Part shown: positions 1-8,228 of the stretch, piece by piece
Numbering within the stretch: position 1 is the stretch's first letter
Layout: each line of letters opens with the position of its first letter
DNA from: an uncultured Chitinophagaceae bacterium
Lineage (GTDB): Bacteria; Bacteroidota; Bacteroidia; Chitinophagales; Chitinophagaceae
Direction of reading: 5' to 3'
Length of the DNA stretch: 37,955 nt
Assembly (NCBI GenBank): GCA_946885335.1
Contig: CAMPGG010000001.1
Span: forward strand, 1 to 37,955
Translations under genes and position numbers: made by a program
The notes under the pieces: generated by a model
Told to the model about the DNA's origin: nothing
The model's input: only the letters and a program-made list of their open reading frames with translations
Databases searched by the model: none

Positions 1-506
1 CCATAAGTCCTGTTGCGGAATGAGACTCTTTTCCCAAAAAAGTTTCTGTAAGTAATGACGAACATATTGTCATACTCATTATCCATGAGGTCTGCATGCA
101 GTCTTTTTTTACCAATCAATTTATTTACGATATCATCTACCGTATTTGAATGTCCAACAATTAAAACATTTCCACTTGGAAAATTTTTAACCTGGGAAAT
201 GAAACGATCCAACGTATCCATACCATATAATTTAACGGGTACCCCGATCGCTTCGCTCAAAGGTTCTGCCGTACTGCGTGTACGTAATGTATTAGTGGAA
301 AAGATATAATCAATGTTCTGATTCTTCAAAGCTTCTTTCAATACGATGGCACGTACTTTACCCGCTTCACTCAATGGAAGGTCATTTTGTAAATTCATGG
401 ATACACTATCAGTCGTTTCTGCTTTTTCCGCATGCCTTACTATATACACACGCTGGCTGCAGGATGTAATTATTATAACAAAGAGTGAAAGAATGTAAAA
501 CTTCAT
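1..506 (-). CDS. Histidine phosphatase (SixA/phosphoglycerate-mutase-like) lipoprotein, 3' end cut off
   Basis: I translated this by hand from the ATG at 504-506; the reading frame stays open to the window edge, giving 168 codons with the C terminus missing. Residues 1-16 form a lipoprotein signal ending in the lipobox ITSC, so Cys16 should be acylated. RHAEK at residues 24-28 is the RHG/RHAE motif of the histidine phosphatase superfamily, in which the His is phosphorylated. VGHSNTVDD near residue 121 supplies the second active-site His. The family removes phosphate from proteins or small molecules; the substrate here cannot be told. The start is supported by the signal peptide. It is transcribed away from the 661 gene, so the two share a 154-base divergent region with no clear promoter box. 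Confidence 0.85.
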   Translation of the reverse strand, partial: MKFYILSLFVIIITSCSQRVYIVRHAEKAETTDSVSMNLQNDLPLSEAGKVRAIVLKEALKNQNIDYIFSTNTLRTRSTAEPLSEAIGVPVKLYGMDTLDRFISQVKNFPSGNVLIVGHSNTVDDIVNKLIGKKRLHADLMDNEYDNMFVITYRNFFGKRVSFRNRTY

Positions 507-660
507 GTTTGGGTTTTTAACATTTGTGAATAAACGCCTTGTTGTAAAGGCCAATGATTTTTATTAAATTAGATAAGCAATAAGAAAAAATTATACCATC
601 CATATTTTTAACCAGATAATGAATAACCGTAAACAAGTCCCCATCTACAAAATATAACTT

Positions 661-1380
661 ATGAAACAATTATCCGAAACCTGGTTTGCTGAAGGCTATA
701 TTGATTTTGAACTTAAGAAATATACTTTACTTGCCTACCTGCAGGAAGTAAATAAATGTTTCGCTGAAAATAAGCTTTACCCGCCATTAAACGATATCAT
801 TTTCCATTACAATAATATTATGGCATTAAGGGAAAATAAGAAACACCTGCAGGAACAATTTCCCAAACAGTTAAATGGCATTCAACTGGAAAAATTGCAA
901 CTATTGTATGAAAAGATCATCGAAGATGACGAGATCATGCAGGAACTGGAAAGCATTATTCATTTCAGCAGTGAGCAAATGAAATCCACCATACAAAATG
1001 GCGCGGAGATCTATGAATTTGTAGAGAATAAATTAAATATTAATCCTGTAGGAATTATTCCACTGGATAATGAAGAAGGATACTTTTTCCTGAGTAATGG
1101 TTTTCAAAAAAAGACCAGGGTTTACCAATTCAGGCTGTCCTTTTTTGAAAGCAAAGAAGAAAGATATCGCAGCATTAAAACCAGTTATATTGATACGCAT
1201 ACACGAAGCATTTCCAGTAGCTATGAAAATATTAAACTGCACCTGATTAAACAAAATCAGCAATTGCCTAACCCCGCGGTGTACAGTATTGAAACAGACC
1301 TGACGTTCCCGGTAGAAGAAACTTTGCTGCCAGTGGCTAAGAGAAGCCTGGTAAAATTTATTACTATTCATGCGGCATAG
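661..1380 (+). CDS. Conserved hypothetical protein, 239 aa
   Basis: I do not recognise this family. The protein has no signal peptide or membrane segment and looks cytoplasmic. The N-terminal two thirds (about residues 1-130) are rich in predicted amphipathic helix (for example the stretch around LEKLQLLYEKIIEDDEIMQE). The C-terminal part (about 135-239) looks more beta-rich and contains aromatic and basic residues around YQFRLSFFESKEERYRSIK. The ATG at 661 is preceded by an AT-rich leader without a Shine-Dalgarno sequence, which is usual for Bacteroidota. Composition and codon use match the neighbours, so this is probably a genuine chromosomal gene. It stands alone, divergent from the phosphatase gene and followed by a repeat-rich patch. 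Confidence 0.7.
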   Translation: MKQLSETWFAEGYIDFELKKYTLLAYLQEVNKCFAENKLYPPLNDIIFHYNNIMALRENKKHLQEQFPKQLNGIQLEKLQLLYEKIIEDDEIMQELESIIHFSSEQMKSTIQNGAEIYEFVENKLNINPVGIIPLDNEEGYFFLSNGFQKKTRVYQFRLSFFESKEERYRSIKTSYIDTHTRSISSSYENIKLHLIKQNQQLPNPAVYSIETDLTFPVEETLLPVAKRSLVKFITIHAA

Positions 1381-1410
1381 CATGCATTGATCAACAGGGA
1401 ATTTATTTTT

Positions 1411-1505
1411 TATTCAACCCTTCCAGGGTTGTTAAAGATTGCATTACCTGAATTCTCCGGGTTGCACCCTGAGCTATTAATATTTAATCCCTTCGGGATT
1501 AATGT
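1411..1505. repeat. REP-like cluster of three short hairpins
   Basis: Three compact inverted repeats stand in a row. CAACCC (1415-1420) pairs with GGGTTG (1426-1431) around a 5-base loop. CTCCGGGT (1455-1462) pairs with ACCCTGAG (1466-1473) around TGC, with one mismatch. TTAATCCC (1484-1491) pairs perfectly with GGGATTAA (1495-1502) around TTC. The pattern of tandem GC-cored hairpins between genes is typical of REP/BIME elements mobilised by REP-associated tyrosine transposases. No transposase lies nearby. It follows the 239-aa gene, so it may also end its transcription. That this is a genome-wide repeat is inference: only one copy is in the window. Confidence 0.5.
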
Positions 1506-1570
1506 TTATAGATTGTTTAACTCAATACTGCATCTTAGACTTACGGTAATGCTCAATAGCAATCCAATTG

Positions 1571-1675
1571 CTGAAGGGCTGCGGGATGGAAGCGATAGCC
1601 CGCAGCGCAGCGAGGACTAAAGCGTACAGCCCGAACCGGTGCTGATCAATGAACCGCAGTCGAAAGCCCCTGAAA
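1571..1675 (+). ncRNA. GC-rich structured element, possible non-coding RNA or repeat
   Basis: This patch is far richer in GC than its surroundings and folds well. GCTGCGGG (1578-1585) pairs perfectly with CCCGCAGC (1599-1606). An alternative outer helix joins GGGCTG (1576-1581) to CAGCCC (1627-1632). From memory, similar GGGCTGCGGGATGGAAGCGATAGCC-type sequences recur between genes in Bacteroidota and resemble what has been described as the Flavo-1 RNA motif, but I cannot verify that here. A 77-codon ORF runs through it but looks like an artefact. Strand is assigned only from the recalled orientation. Confidence 0.4.
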
Positions 1676-1679
1676 ATTT

Positions 1680-4622
1680 TTATTCTTGTTCATCTACCAA
1701 TTGCAAACCCCAGTCCTTTCCTTTTTCCACTGCCGGAACGCCATCGGTAATCCAGCGTGCAGGTTTTTCTCCTTTCAACATGTAATCAAAAAACTGCTGT
1801 TCACGGATGGAAATATCTTTTTGATTTTTTCTTTGCACCAGGTTATGTGCTTCTCCATTATAATTCAACAGCCAAACTTTTTTACCCAACCTGCGAAGAC
1901 CGGTAAACAATTCGATGCCCTGGTACCAGGGAACGGCACCATCATCATCGTTGTGCATGATCACCATCGGTGTTTGCACTTTGGGTAAATGAAATAAAGG
2001 AGAATTTTCTATATACAGATCAGGGCGTTCCCATAGTGTTGCACCAATGCGGCTTTGTGTTTTTTCATATTGAAACTGGCGGTTCATTCCACTCTGCCAA
2101 CGGATACCACCATACGCACTTGTCATATTTGCAACCGGTGCCCCTGACCATGCGGCTTTAAACATATTAGTCATGGTTACTAATTGCGCAACCTGTATAC
2201 CGCCCCAGCTTTGTCCCTGTATGCCCATATTTTTTGCATCGATCCATTTTAATTTTGCCAATGCCTGTGCTCCACTAACTACATAGTTATATGCATCTTT
2301 TGCCGGATGACCCTTTGTGTAATGAATATCGGGTGACATAACAATATAACCGCGACTGACAAAGAATGGAATATTTAACCGGCTGCCGGTAGGTTGCGGC
2401 GGCGTATACTGGTAAAGGTTATCCGTATGCCTTTCATAAAAATATAAAATGACAGGATACTTTTTATTAGGGTCAAAATCTTCAGGCTTGTATAAAATAC
2501 CAGAAGCAGGTTTACCATTGATGGCCTTCCAATGAAATAATTCAGCTGTGCCCCAATTATAATTTCCCTGTTGTGGATTGATGTAAGAAAGTCTTTCTTC
2601 TTTATCCCACTTATTATTTACATATAAGTCTGGGGATTGAATGTAAGTTTCTTTAGTGTAAATAAAAACGTCGCTGTCTTCTGCTTTGGCAACAGACCGC
2701 AGATTGTATTTTCCTTTCATTTTCAGGGAAACAATATTTTTTTCTCCCATCTGCAATGATGCTATGCCGGATTCTTTGGATACTTCATTAAAAGTCGATA
2801 GCAGCATGGGTTGTTCGGGGTCGATGTAATTTTCTTCCCTGTCTGTATTGATAAAACGATATACTGTTTTTGTTTTGCGGCCCATGCCAGCTGTAAGATT
2901 AACCGGTAGCTTAACACCTAAGGGATCAACCTGCCAGATATCATAACGATCATAAATTAAAACAGCTTTGTCATCTTTTAACCAACGTACTATTCCATAT
3001 GGTGAAGGATCGTTGGGAACATCATTTTCTTCATCGTATAATGGAACATGAATTTTTTGGGTGATGTTATGCACTTTGCTGCCATCATAGGAAAAATAAT
3101 GTTGTTTCTTACTATCGTACCAGGTAATATAATTACCGGCACCAGAAACAGCAGCCCTGGCTTTTAAATCATCAGCAATCATTTTCTTTTCACCTGTAGA
3201 AGGATCTATAGCATAAATATCATAAAGGGAACTACCTGCCCATTGTATCTGCACCCTGTTGCCTACATCAGATAAACCGGCAAAAAATTTCCCATCACCT
3301 TCATTGCTGGTAATAACGATTGGTAATTCGGGAGTTGCCAATTGGTGGAATCTTTCATTCTCCATGTCGAACATGGCCAGGTAATTTCTTTTTTGTTCTG
3401 TTGAAAGATTGGATAATTGCATTGGTTGCAGGTAATCATCATTGTAATGCCATACATCCAATTTCACCAGGTCAATTTCAACGAGAGATGTATCTTTTGG
3501 TGCCTGTATTGGTGCTGTTCCAAAAAATAAACGGGTACCATTTTTACTGAAATAAGGTTGTCCATTTTCACTAACGGTCATCCCTATTTGTTGTCCAAGA
3601 GAATTTTTATCAATCAGCATTACAGCCGTATCCATGTTCAACTTATAATACCATAGTTTATAAAACTTCTGCAGATCTTTAGGCTTGCTGTCACGTTCGG
3701 CTAAAAAAGCCACCTGGCTTCCATCTTCTGAAATCGTGAAGTTTTTAAAATCATTGCCGCCTTTTACCAAAGTATCTATTTTACCGTAAGCGGGTTGCAG
3801 GTAAAGTACCATGGCTTTGGATAATGAATCTTTCGGCAGTTTTGCAGTTTCCAAAATTAATCCGCGGCCATTTTTGCTAAACTGGTATTCCATTACATCG
3901 TGATAAATTCTCTGGGAGCCATTTTCGAAATTATAAACTACAAGGTCCGTACCCGCAGAAACTTTATCATTATCGTTTTCATCTCCTTCAGCATCTTTTA
4001 AAGCGGTTACTTTTTTTATCAAGCCGGAAAGCCTGTCAACATCATCCGCCCGGTTATTCCTGTTTTCTGTTTCTTTTAATTGCACCAATAATGAATCAAT
4101 TACTTTCTGCAGGCTGTCAACCTGCTTCTTATTGCCAGTTCCATTTTTTGGTTTTTCTTCTGGCTTTTTTTCCAGGTGATAAGCCAGCCATCCGGAACTT
4201 TTTTCCGGAATAGCAAAACTTTTTACGCGGGGTATTTTGGTTAATTCTTCTTTACCTAATTCAAGAATGGCTAAAGAATCTTTGGGAAAGTCATCGGCCT
4301 TTTTCTTTTTTATTTTGGCTTCCCGGGTATCCTTATACAAAGGTTTTATGCGGAAAACCACGTAGCGATTGTCTTCACTGATGGTTGCACCGTAACCCCT
4401 GTCAACTACTTTTTTATAAGAATTATCCGCTGATTGAATAACGAGTGAGTTATCGCCTTCCTGTGGGTTGATAGCGTATACGATCCATTTACCATCTTTA
4501 CTGATCTTTCTTTCGCCAATACTTTGCCAGCCATCATACACATCATGATCCAGCGGTTTTTTTTGAGCGAAAGAAATTTGACATAAAGTGAGGAAAGAAA
4601 GAAAAAAGAAAAATTGTCGCAT
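1680..4622 (-). CDS. S9 family (prolyl oligopeptidase-like) serine peptidase, secreted
   Basis: A long secreted peptidase. The open frame starts at 4664 (994 aa), but Met15 at 4620-4622 begins a normal signal peptide (MRQFFFFLSFLTLCQISFAQ), so I prefer that start (980 aa). The N-terminal two thirds form a beta-propeller with repeated short strands. The C-terminal third is an alpha/beta hydrolase: GQSWGG holds the nucleophile Ser819, HNDDDGAV the acid Asp908, and GEAH the base His940 (numbering from 4664). The family cleaves peptides or acts as an exopeptidase in the periplasm or outside the cell. An odd lysine-, glutamate- and leucine-rich insertion at residues 165-236 looks like a short coiled coil. 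The transporter gene lies just upstream on the same strand. Confidence 0.9.
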   Translation of the reverse strand: MRQFFFFLSFLTLCQISFAQKKPLDHDVYDGWQSIGERKISKDGKWIVYAINPQEGDNSLVIQSADNSYKKVVDRGYGATISEDNRYVVFRIKPLYKDTREAKIKKKKADDFPKDSLAILELGKEELTKIPRVKSFAIPEKSSGWLAYHLEKKPEEKPKNGTGNKKQVDSLQKVIDSLLVQLKETENRNNRADDVDRLSGLIKKVTALKDAEGDENDNDKVSAGTDLVVYNFENGSQRIYHDVMEYQFSKNGRGLILETAKLPKDSLSKAMVLYLQPAYGKIDTLVKGGNDFKNFTISEDGSQVAFLAERDSKPKDLQKFYKLWYYKLNMDTAVMLIDKNSLGQQIGMTVSENGQPYFSKNGTRLFFGTAPIQAPKDTSLVEIDLVKLDVWHYNDDYLQPMQLSNLSTEQKRNYLAMFDMENERFHQLATPELPIVITSNEGDGKFFAGLSDVGNRVQIQWAGSSLYDIYAIDPSTGEKKMIADDLKARAAVSGAGNYITWYDSKKQHYFSYDGSKVHNITQKIHVPLYDEENDVPNDPSPYGIVRWLKDDKAVLIYDRYDIWQVDPLGVKLPVNLTAGMGRKTKTVYRFINTDREENYIDPEQPMLLSTFNEVSKESGIASLQMGEKNIVSLKMKGKYNLRSVAKAEDSDVFIYTKETYIQSPDLYVNNKWDKEERLSYINPQQGNYNWGTAELFHWKAINGKPASGILYKPEDFDPNKKYPVILYFYERHTDNLYQYTPPQPTGSRLNIPFFVSRGYIVMSPDIHYTKGHPAKDAYNYVVSGAQALAKLKWIDAKNMGIQGQSWGGIQVAQLVTMTNMFKAAWSGAPVANMTSAYGGIRWQSGMNRQFQYEKTQSRIGATLWERPDLYIENSPLFHLPKVQTPMVIMHNDDDGAVPWYQGIELFTGLRRLGKKVWLLNYNGEAHNLVQRKNQKDISIREQQFFDYMLKGEKPARWITDGVPAVEKGKDWGLQLVDEQE

Positions 4623-4709
4623 GTAAGGATTGTTTTTTGAAAGCTTTAAAATTAATGCATTCACCTATTCAAAATCCACCATTTATCATTTTGTTGAAAC
4701 GAGTTAGAT

Positions 4710-5582
4710 TCAATGTTTCTGGTATCGATAAATGCGCCACATCTGCCAAAATACGGAAAGCAGGATAAGCGCCAAACCATAATAAAACCCGCTGCTAAGA
4801 TTTTCGTTTTCTTTAAACAGGATAAATGCCAGCAGGATACCATAAATAGGTTCAAGGTTGTATGTAAGGTTACTGGTAAAAGTTGATAATTTTTTAAGGG
4901 AACTTAATTGCAGCATTACCGCCCATACGGTACATAACCAGGCAAGGATCAATAACCATATCCAGTCATTAAAAGTTGGAAAAATATAATCTGTGGGAAA
5001 TAGTTTCATGTAAAATGGCATCAGCAAAGTGAGTACAAGCCAGCCGCCACCCATTTCATAAAAAGTAATTGTTTTAACGGGTATGCGGGCTACAAAGCTT
5101 TTATTTAATATACTGAAACATACTGCCAGTAAAGCGGATATTAAACCAATGATTATACCTGTTTTGTATTGTGGATTGAAATTAAATATCAGGTAAATAC
5201 CAGCTATACAGAGTAACCCTAATGCGAGTTCACGCCATTCAAACCGGCGTTTTAACATAAGGGGTTCAAATATGGCGGTAAAAAAGCCGATGGATGAAAA
5301 GCATACCAGCGCTATACTTACATTTGAATATTTAATGGAACCATAAAAGGTTACCCAATGTAAAGCAATCACCCCTCCTACACCAACCACTTTTAATGTA
5401 TCAATCCAGGGTAATTTTTTTATTTCTTTTTGGAAACCGAGAATCACGGCAAGCGTAATAACGGTAATCAACATACGATACCAAACCAGCAGCCCTTCAT
5501 TTAACTCGATCAGCTTGCCCAAAATACCTGTGAAACCCGCTAAGAAAACAGCAATATGCAGCTGAATCAATGCCTTCTTCAT
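4710..5582 (-). CDS. EamA/DMT-superfamily transporter
   Basis: A 290-aa integral membrane protein with about ten hydrophobic helices arranged as two similar halves, the layout of EamA (DMT superfamily) exporters. The first half runs from about residue 3 to 135 and the second from about 145 to 285. It begins MKKALIQLHIAVFLAGFTGI, typical of the family's first helix, and ends in a short basic tail (YRYQKH). Family members export amino acids, nucleosides or metabolites; the substrate cannot be told from sequence. It lies in a minus-strand run between the glycosyltransferase (57 bases upstream) and the S9 peptidase downstream. Confidence 0.85.
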   Translation of the reverse strand: MKKALIQLHIAVFLAGFTGILGKLIELNEGLLVWYRMLITVITLAVILGFQKEIKKLPWIDTLKVVGVGGVIALHWVTFYGSIKYSNVSIALVCFSSIGFFTAIFEPLMLKRRFEWRELALGLLCIAGIYLIFNFNPQYKTGIIIGLISALLAVCFSILNKSFVARIPVKTITFYEMGGGWLVLTLLMPFYMKLFPTDYIFPTFNDWIWLLILAWLCTVWAVMLQLSSLKKLSTFTSNLTYNLEPIYGILLAFILFKENENLSSGFYYGLALILLSVFWQMWRIYRYQKH

Positions 5583-5639
5583 GAATGTATGGAATAATTG
5601 CCTTTATAGAATCGGAACCAGGATGTATTCAAAATAAAG

Positions 5640-6437
5640 TTATTTGCCACCGGCAACAATTTCCTGCGGAGAGTAAGGTTTCATTTGATATGTTTCGGTT
5701 TTCTTCACCCTTTTGCGATAATTTTTGAATATACTGTGCCAGCGAAGTTTTAATACCCCTAAAATTCCTTCCTTAACAATTCCCTTGTTCATTTTGGATG
5801 AACCAGTGGTTCTGTCCTGGAAAATAATGGGCACTTCTTTTATTTTGAATCCCAGTTTCCAGGATGCAAACTTCATTTCTATCTGGAAGGCATAACCGAC
5901 AAAATGGATCTGGTCCAGATTAATGGTTTCCAAAACTTCTCTCTTATAACACATAAAACCGGCAGTAGGATCTTTAACCGGCATCCAGGTTATCATTCTT
6001 GTATAAAATGAAGCTCCTTTTGATAAGGCGATCCTGTTGGCAGGCCAGTTTATTAAACCACCACCTTTAACGTAGCGGGAGCCAACCGCAACATCTGCTC
6101 CTTCAAATTTGCAGGCATGATATAATCTTTGCAGGTCCGCAGGATTATGGGAAAAATCAGCATCCATTTCAAAAATAAAGGCATAACCTTTTTCAATAGC
6201 CCATTTAAATCCATGAATATATGCAGTGCCTAAACCCAGTTTACCTTTTCTTTCAACCAAGAATAATTCGTGGGGATAATTAGACTGGAGATTTTTTACA
6301 ATTTCAGCAGTGCCATCAGGGGAACCATCATCAATGACCAGGATATGAAAATGCTTACCCAGATCAAATATGGCCCGAATAATAGCAGAAATGTTTTCCT
6401 TCTCGTTATACGTTGGTATGATGACCAGCTTCTCCAA
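5640..6437 (-). CDS. Polyprenol monophosphomannose synthase-like family 2 glycosyltransferase
   Basis: A 265-aa GT-A fold enzyme of the DPM1 type, which moves a sugar from a nucleotide donor onto a polyprenyl phosphate at the inner face of the cytoplasmic membrane. Visible motifs: VIIPTYNEKENI (residues 5-16), VIDDGSPDGT (34-43), the metal-binding Asp-Ala-Asp at 92-94, the GSRY motif, and DPTAGFMCYKREV, which is characteristic of dolichol-phosphate-mannose synthases. There is no C-terminal GtrA-like membrane domain, so it is the short soluble or peripheral type. It could serve protein O-glycosylation or lipid A and cell-wall modification; acceptor and donor are not shown by the sequence. Confidence 0.88.
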   Translation of the reverse strand: MEKLVIIPTYNEKENISAIIRAIFDLGKHFHILVIDDGSPDGTAEIVKNLQSNYPHELFLVERKGKLGLGTAYIHGFKWAIEKGYAFIFEMDADFSHNPADLQRLYHACKFEGADVAVGSRYVKGGGLINWPANRIALSKGASFYTRMITWMPVKDPTAGFMCYKREVLETINLDQIHFVGYAFQIEMKFASWKLGFKIKEVPIIFQDRTTGSSKMNKGIVKEGILGVLKLRWHSIFKNYRKRVKKTETYQMKPYSPQEIVAGGK

Positions 6438-6510
6438 ATAATGTAATAATATGATAGACGAATTTACGAAAATTGACGTAGAGCTGAATTCAGGTTATGC
6501 ACAGGGTATG

Positions 6511-7278
6511 TTAATTCTTTTTTAGCAATGTTCTTGTATAGATCTCTGTCAGTTTTTGTTTGGTATGAAGTGGAAAATCCCCTTTCATCATCCAATCATA
6601 ATATTGAGGTTCGGATTTTAATACATCAGCCACCACCCGACCCTTGAATTTTCCGAAATTAAATACTTCAACACCGTTTTCCAAGATAAATCTGCGTGCA
6701 AAGTCTACTATACATTCTTCCCCAATACATTTTAAAATAGAATCGACTGAGTTTCCGAGGTTTGGATATCGCTCCAATTGTGCTAATAAAATGTCGCAGG
6801 TGGCCATAACATCGGCTTCGGCACTGTGTGCGTTTTCAAGCTCTTTGTCGCAATAGAACTTATAAGCAGCTGTCAGCGTTCTTTGTTCCATCAGGTGGAA
6901 TATCTTTTGAACATCAACCAGTTTTCTGCCATGCATATCAAAATCAACACCTGCTCTTAAAAATTCTTCCACAAGTAATGGAATATCGAACCTGTTGGAA
7001 TTATATCCACTTAAATCGCAACCATCCAGTATTTGTTTAATTTCCTGGGCAACTTGTTTAAACGTAGGTGCATCTTTCACCATTTCATTGGTAATTCCAT
7101 GAATGTCAGAAGATACTGTTGGAATTTCGACCTGGGGGTTAATCAATTTTCGTTTAACCACCCTTGTGCGGTCTGTTAACAATTTAACTATAGCGATCTC
7201 AACGATTCTGTCAGTACCAATATTTGTTCCGGTAGTTTCCAGGTCAATAAAAGCAATAGGCTTATTCAGGTTCAGCAT
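6511..7278 (-). CDS. 3'-5' exonuclease, DnaQ/DEDDh type
   Basis: A 255-aa exonuclease with all DEDDh motifs: Exo I FIDLETTGT (Asp12, Glu14), Exo II SGYNSNRFD (Asp98), and Exo III HSAEADVMAT (His151, Asp156). It resembles the epsilon proofreading subunit of DNA polymerase III or free DnaQ-like exonucleases. Residues 195-245 form an added C-terminal domain (FGKFKGRVVADVLKSEPQYYDWM) with the GKxKG...P.Y..WM pattern seen in small DUF3820-like modules of exonucleases. A free-standing repair or RNA/DNA trimming exonuclease is as likely as the replicative proofreader. It is the promoter-proximal gene of a minus-strand run of four genes. Confidence 0.88.
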   Translation of the reverse strand: MLNLNKPIAFIDLETTGTNIGTDRIVEIAIVKLLTDRTRVVKRKLINPQVEIPTVSSDIHGITNEMVKDAPTFKQVAQEIKQILDGCDLSGYNSNRFDIPLLVEEFLRAGVDFDMHGRKLVDVQKIFHLMEQRTLTAAYKFYCDKELENAHSAEADVMATCDILLAQLERYPNLGNSVDSILKCIGEECIVDFARRFILENGVEVFNFGKFKGRVVADVLKSEPQYYDWMMKGDFPLHTKQKLTEIYTRTLLKKN

Positions 7279-7589
7279 TGATGTTTTTTATCTGTTTTAG
7301 GTGGGTAAAGTTAAGTGTTTGAAATCCTTATCAAAAAAATGCTTAATCCAAAGAAGTAACTTATTTAAAACAAACAAAAAAAGCAGGAATCATTTACATT
7401 TTTGTGAGTAACCAACTGAAAATCCGGCGAATAGTTCAATGAGGGTTTTCCATTAGCAGGCATCTATAAAAACCAATAAACCATCATTTCTCCGGATAGT
7501 TAACAAACCTGTATGTAGTATACTGCGGAATGCATGTTATATTTGCAAAATAAAAGGTTCTTATTCCCGTTTATGTTGAAAATTATAAA
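7279..7589. other. Divergent intergenic region, 311 bases
   Basis: The region separates the minus-strand exonuclease gene from the plus-strand small lipoprotein gene. Apart from the -7 box at 7538-7545 I see no gene, RNA or strong hairpin. It is AT-rich with several A runs (7365-7382). Confidence 0.6.
7538..7545 (+). promoter_or_regulatory. Bacteroidota -7 promoter box (TATATTTG)
   Basis: TATATTTG fits the Bacteroidota -7 consensus TAnnTTTG exactly. It lies 44 bases before the ATG of the 41-aa lipoprotein gene. No good -33 TTTG is present about 19-20 bases upstream, so this may be a weak or regulated promoter. Confidence 0.55.
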
Positions 7590-7715
7590 ATGAAAAATAA
7601 GTTTATTGCATTTTTATTGTTGGTAGTACTTGCAGTTGGTTTTTCATCTTGCTTTTCTTCCAGAAAAACTGGTTGCCCTGGAAATCCACAAAGCAATTTC
7701 AAGTTTCGAGGTTAA
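7590..7715 (+). CDS. Small lipoprotein, 41 aa
   Basis: A short gene that I translated by hand. It begins MKNKFIAFLLLVVLAVGFSS, followed by Cys21, which together form a lipoprotein signal with the lipobox FSSC. Only about 20 residues remain after cleavage (FSSRKTGCPGNPQSNFKFRG), including a second Cys. From memory, short lipoproteins with a GCPG/GCP motif and a basic C terminus are common in Bacteroidota and are usually unannotated; the function is unknown. It lies 30 bases before ytxJ on the same strand and behind a -7 box, so the two are probably cotranscribed. Confidence 0.7.
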   Translation: MKNKFIAFLLLVVLAVGFSSCFSSRKTGCPGNPQSNFKFRG

Positions 7716-7745
7716 TTTTTTGGTTAAGGTTAAAATGGTTAAGGT

Positions 7746-8087
7746 ATGCATTGGATTCATCTTACAGATGACGAGCAGTTAAAGAATATCATTTGTCGTT
7801 CACAGGAAAAGCCCCAGGTAATATTTAAACACAGTACGCGTTGCTCCATCAGCAGTGTTGCATTGAAGCGTCTTCAGCAAGCACAAGCCCCCGTTAATGC
7901 TGATTTTTATTTTTTAGACCTGATCACTTACCGCAGTGTTTCAAACCATGTTTCATCCAAATTTAAAGTGGATCATGCCTCTCCGCAGGTATTGGTTATA
8001 AAGGACGGTGAATGCGTTTATGACGAAAGCCATTTAAGCATTACAATGGATGATATCATTGAACAAACAGCATCGCATCTGTGCTGA
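7746..8087 (+). CDS. ytxJ: Bacillithiol system redox-active protein YtxJ
   Basis: A 113-aa thioredoxin-fold protein. The signature HSTRCSIS with the single redox Cys33 identifies the YtxJ family, monothiol thioredoxin-like proteins that co-occur with bacillithiol biosynthesis and are thought to act as bacilliredoxins, removing bacillithiol from oxidised proteins. The cis-Pro region is visible as HASPQVLVI near residue 80. The length matches the family. It implies that this organism makes bacillithiol, though no bsh genes are in the window. It is probably cotranscribed with the preceding small lipoprotein gene. Confidence 0.88.
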   Translation: MHWIHLTDDEQLKNIICRSQEKPQVIFKHSTRCSISSVALKRLQQAQAPVNADFYFLDLITYRSVSNHVSSKFKVDHASPQVLVIKDGECVYDESHLSITMDDIIEQTASHLC

Positions 8088-8228
8088 TATTTTAGTTATC
8101 CCTCCTTTTTTTATTTCAGGAAATATTGATTAATTGTACATGTTTCAATTCATGTCACAAATGATCAAGCGGGATTATCATGTCCTGTTCATCAATCAAT
8201 CCCTATTTTTATTGAACATTTACAATAC

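Noticed and set aside
1033..1383. Minus-strand open frame of 116 codons opposite the 239-aa gene
   Set aside because: It is antisense to a better-supported gene and shows no domain or signal.
1387..1620. Open frame of 77 codons on the plus strand
   Set aside because: It runs through the REP-like hairpins and the GC-rich structured element; its residues are dictated by those repeats, and it has no sensible protein features.
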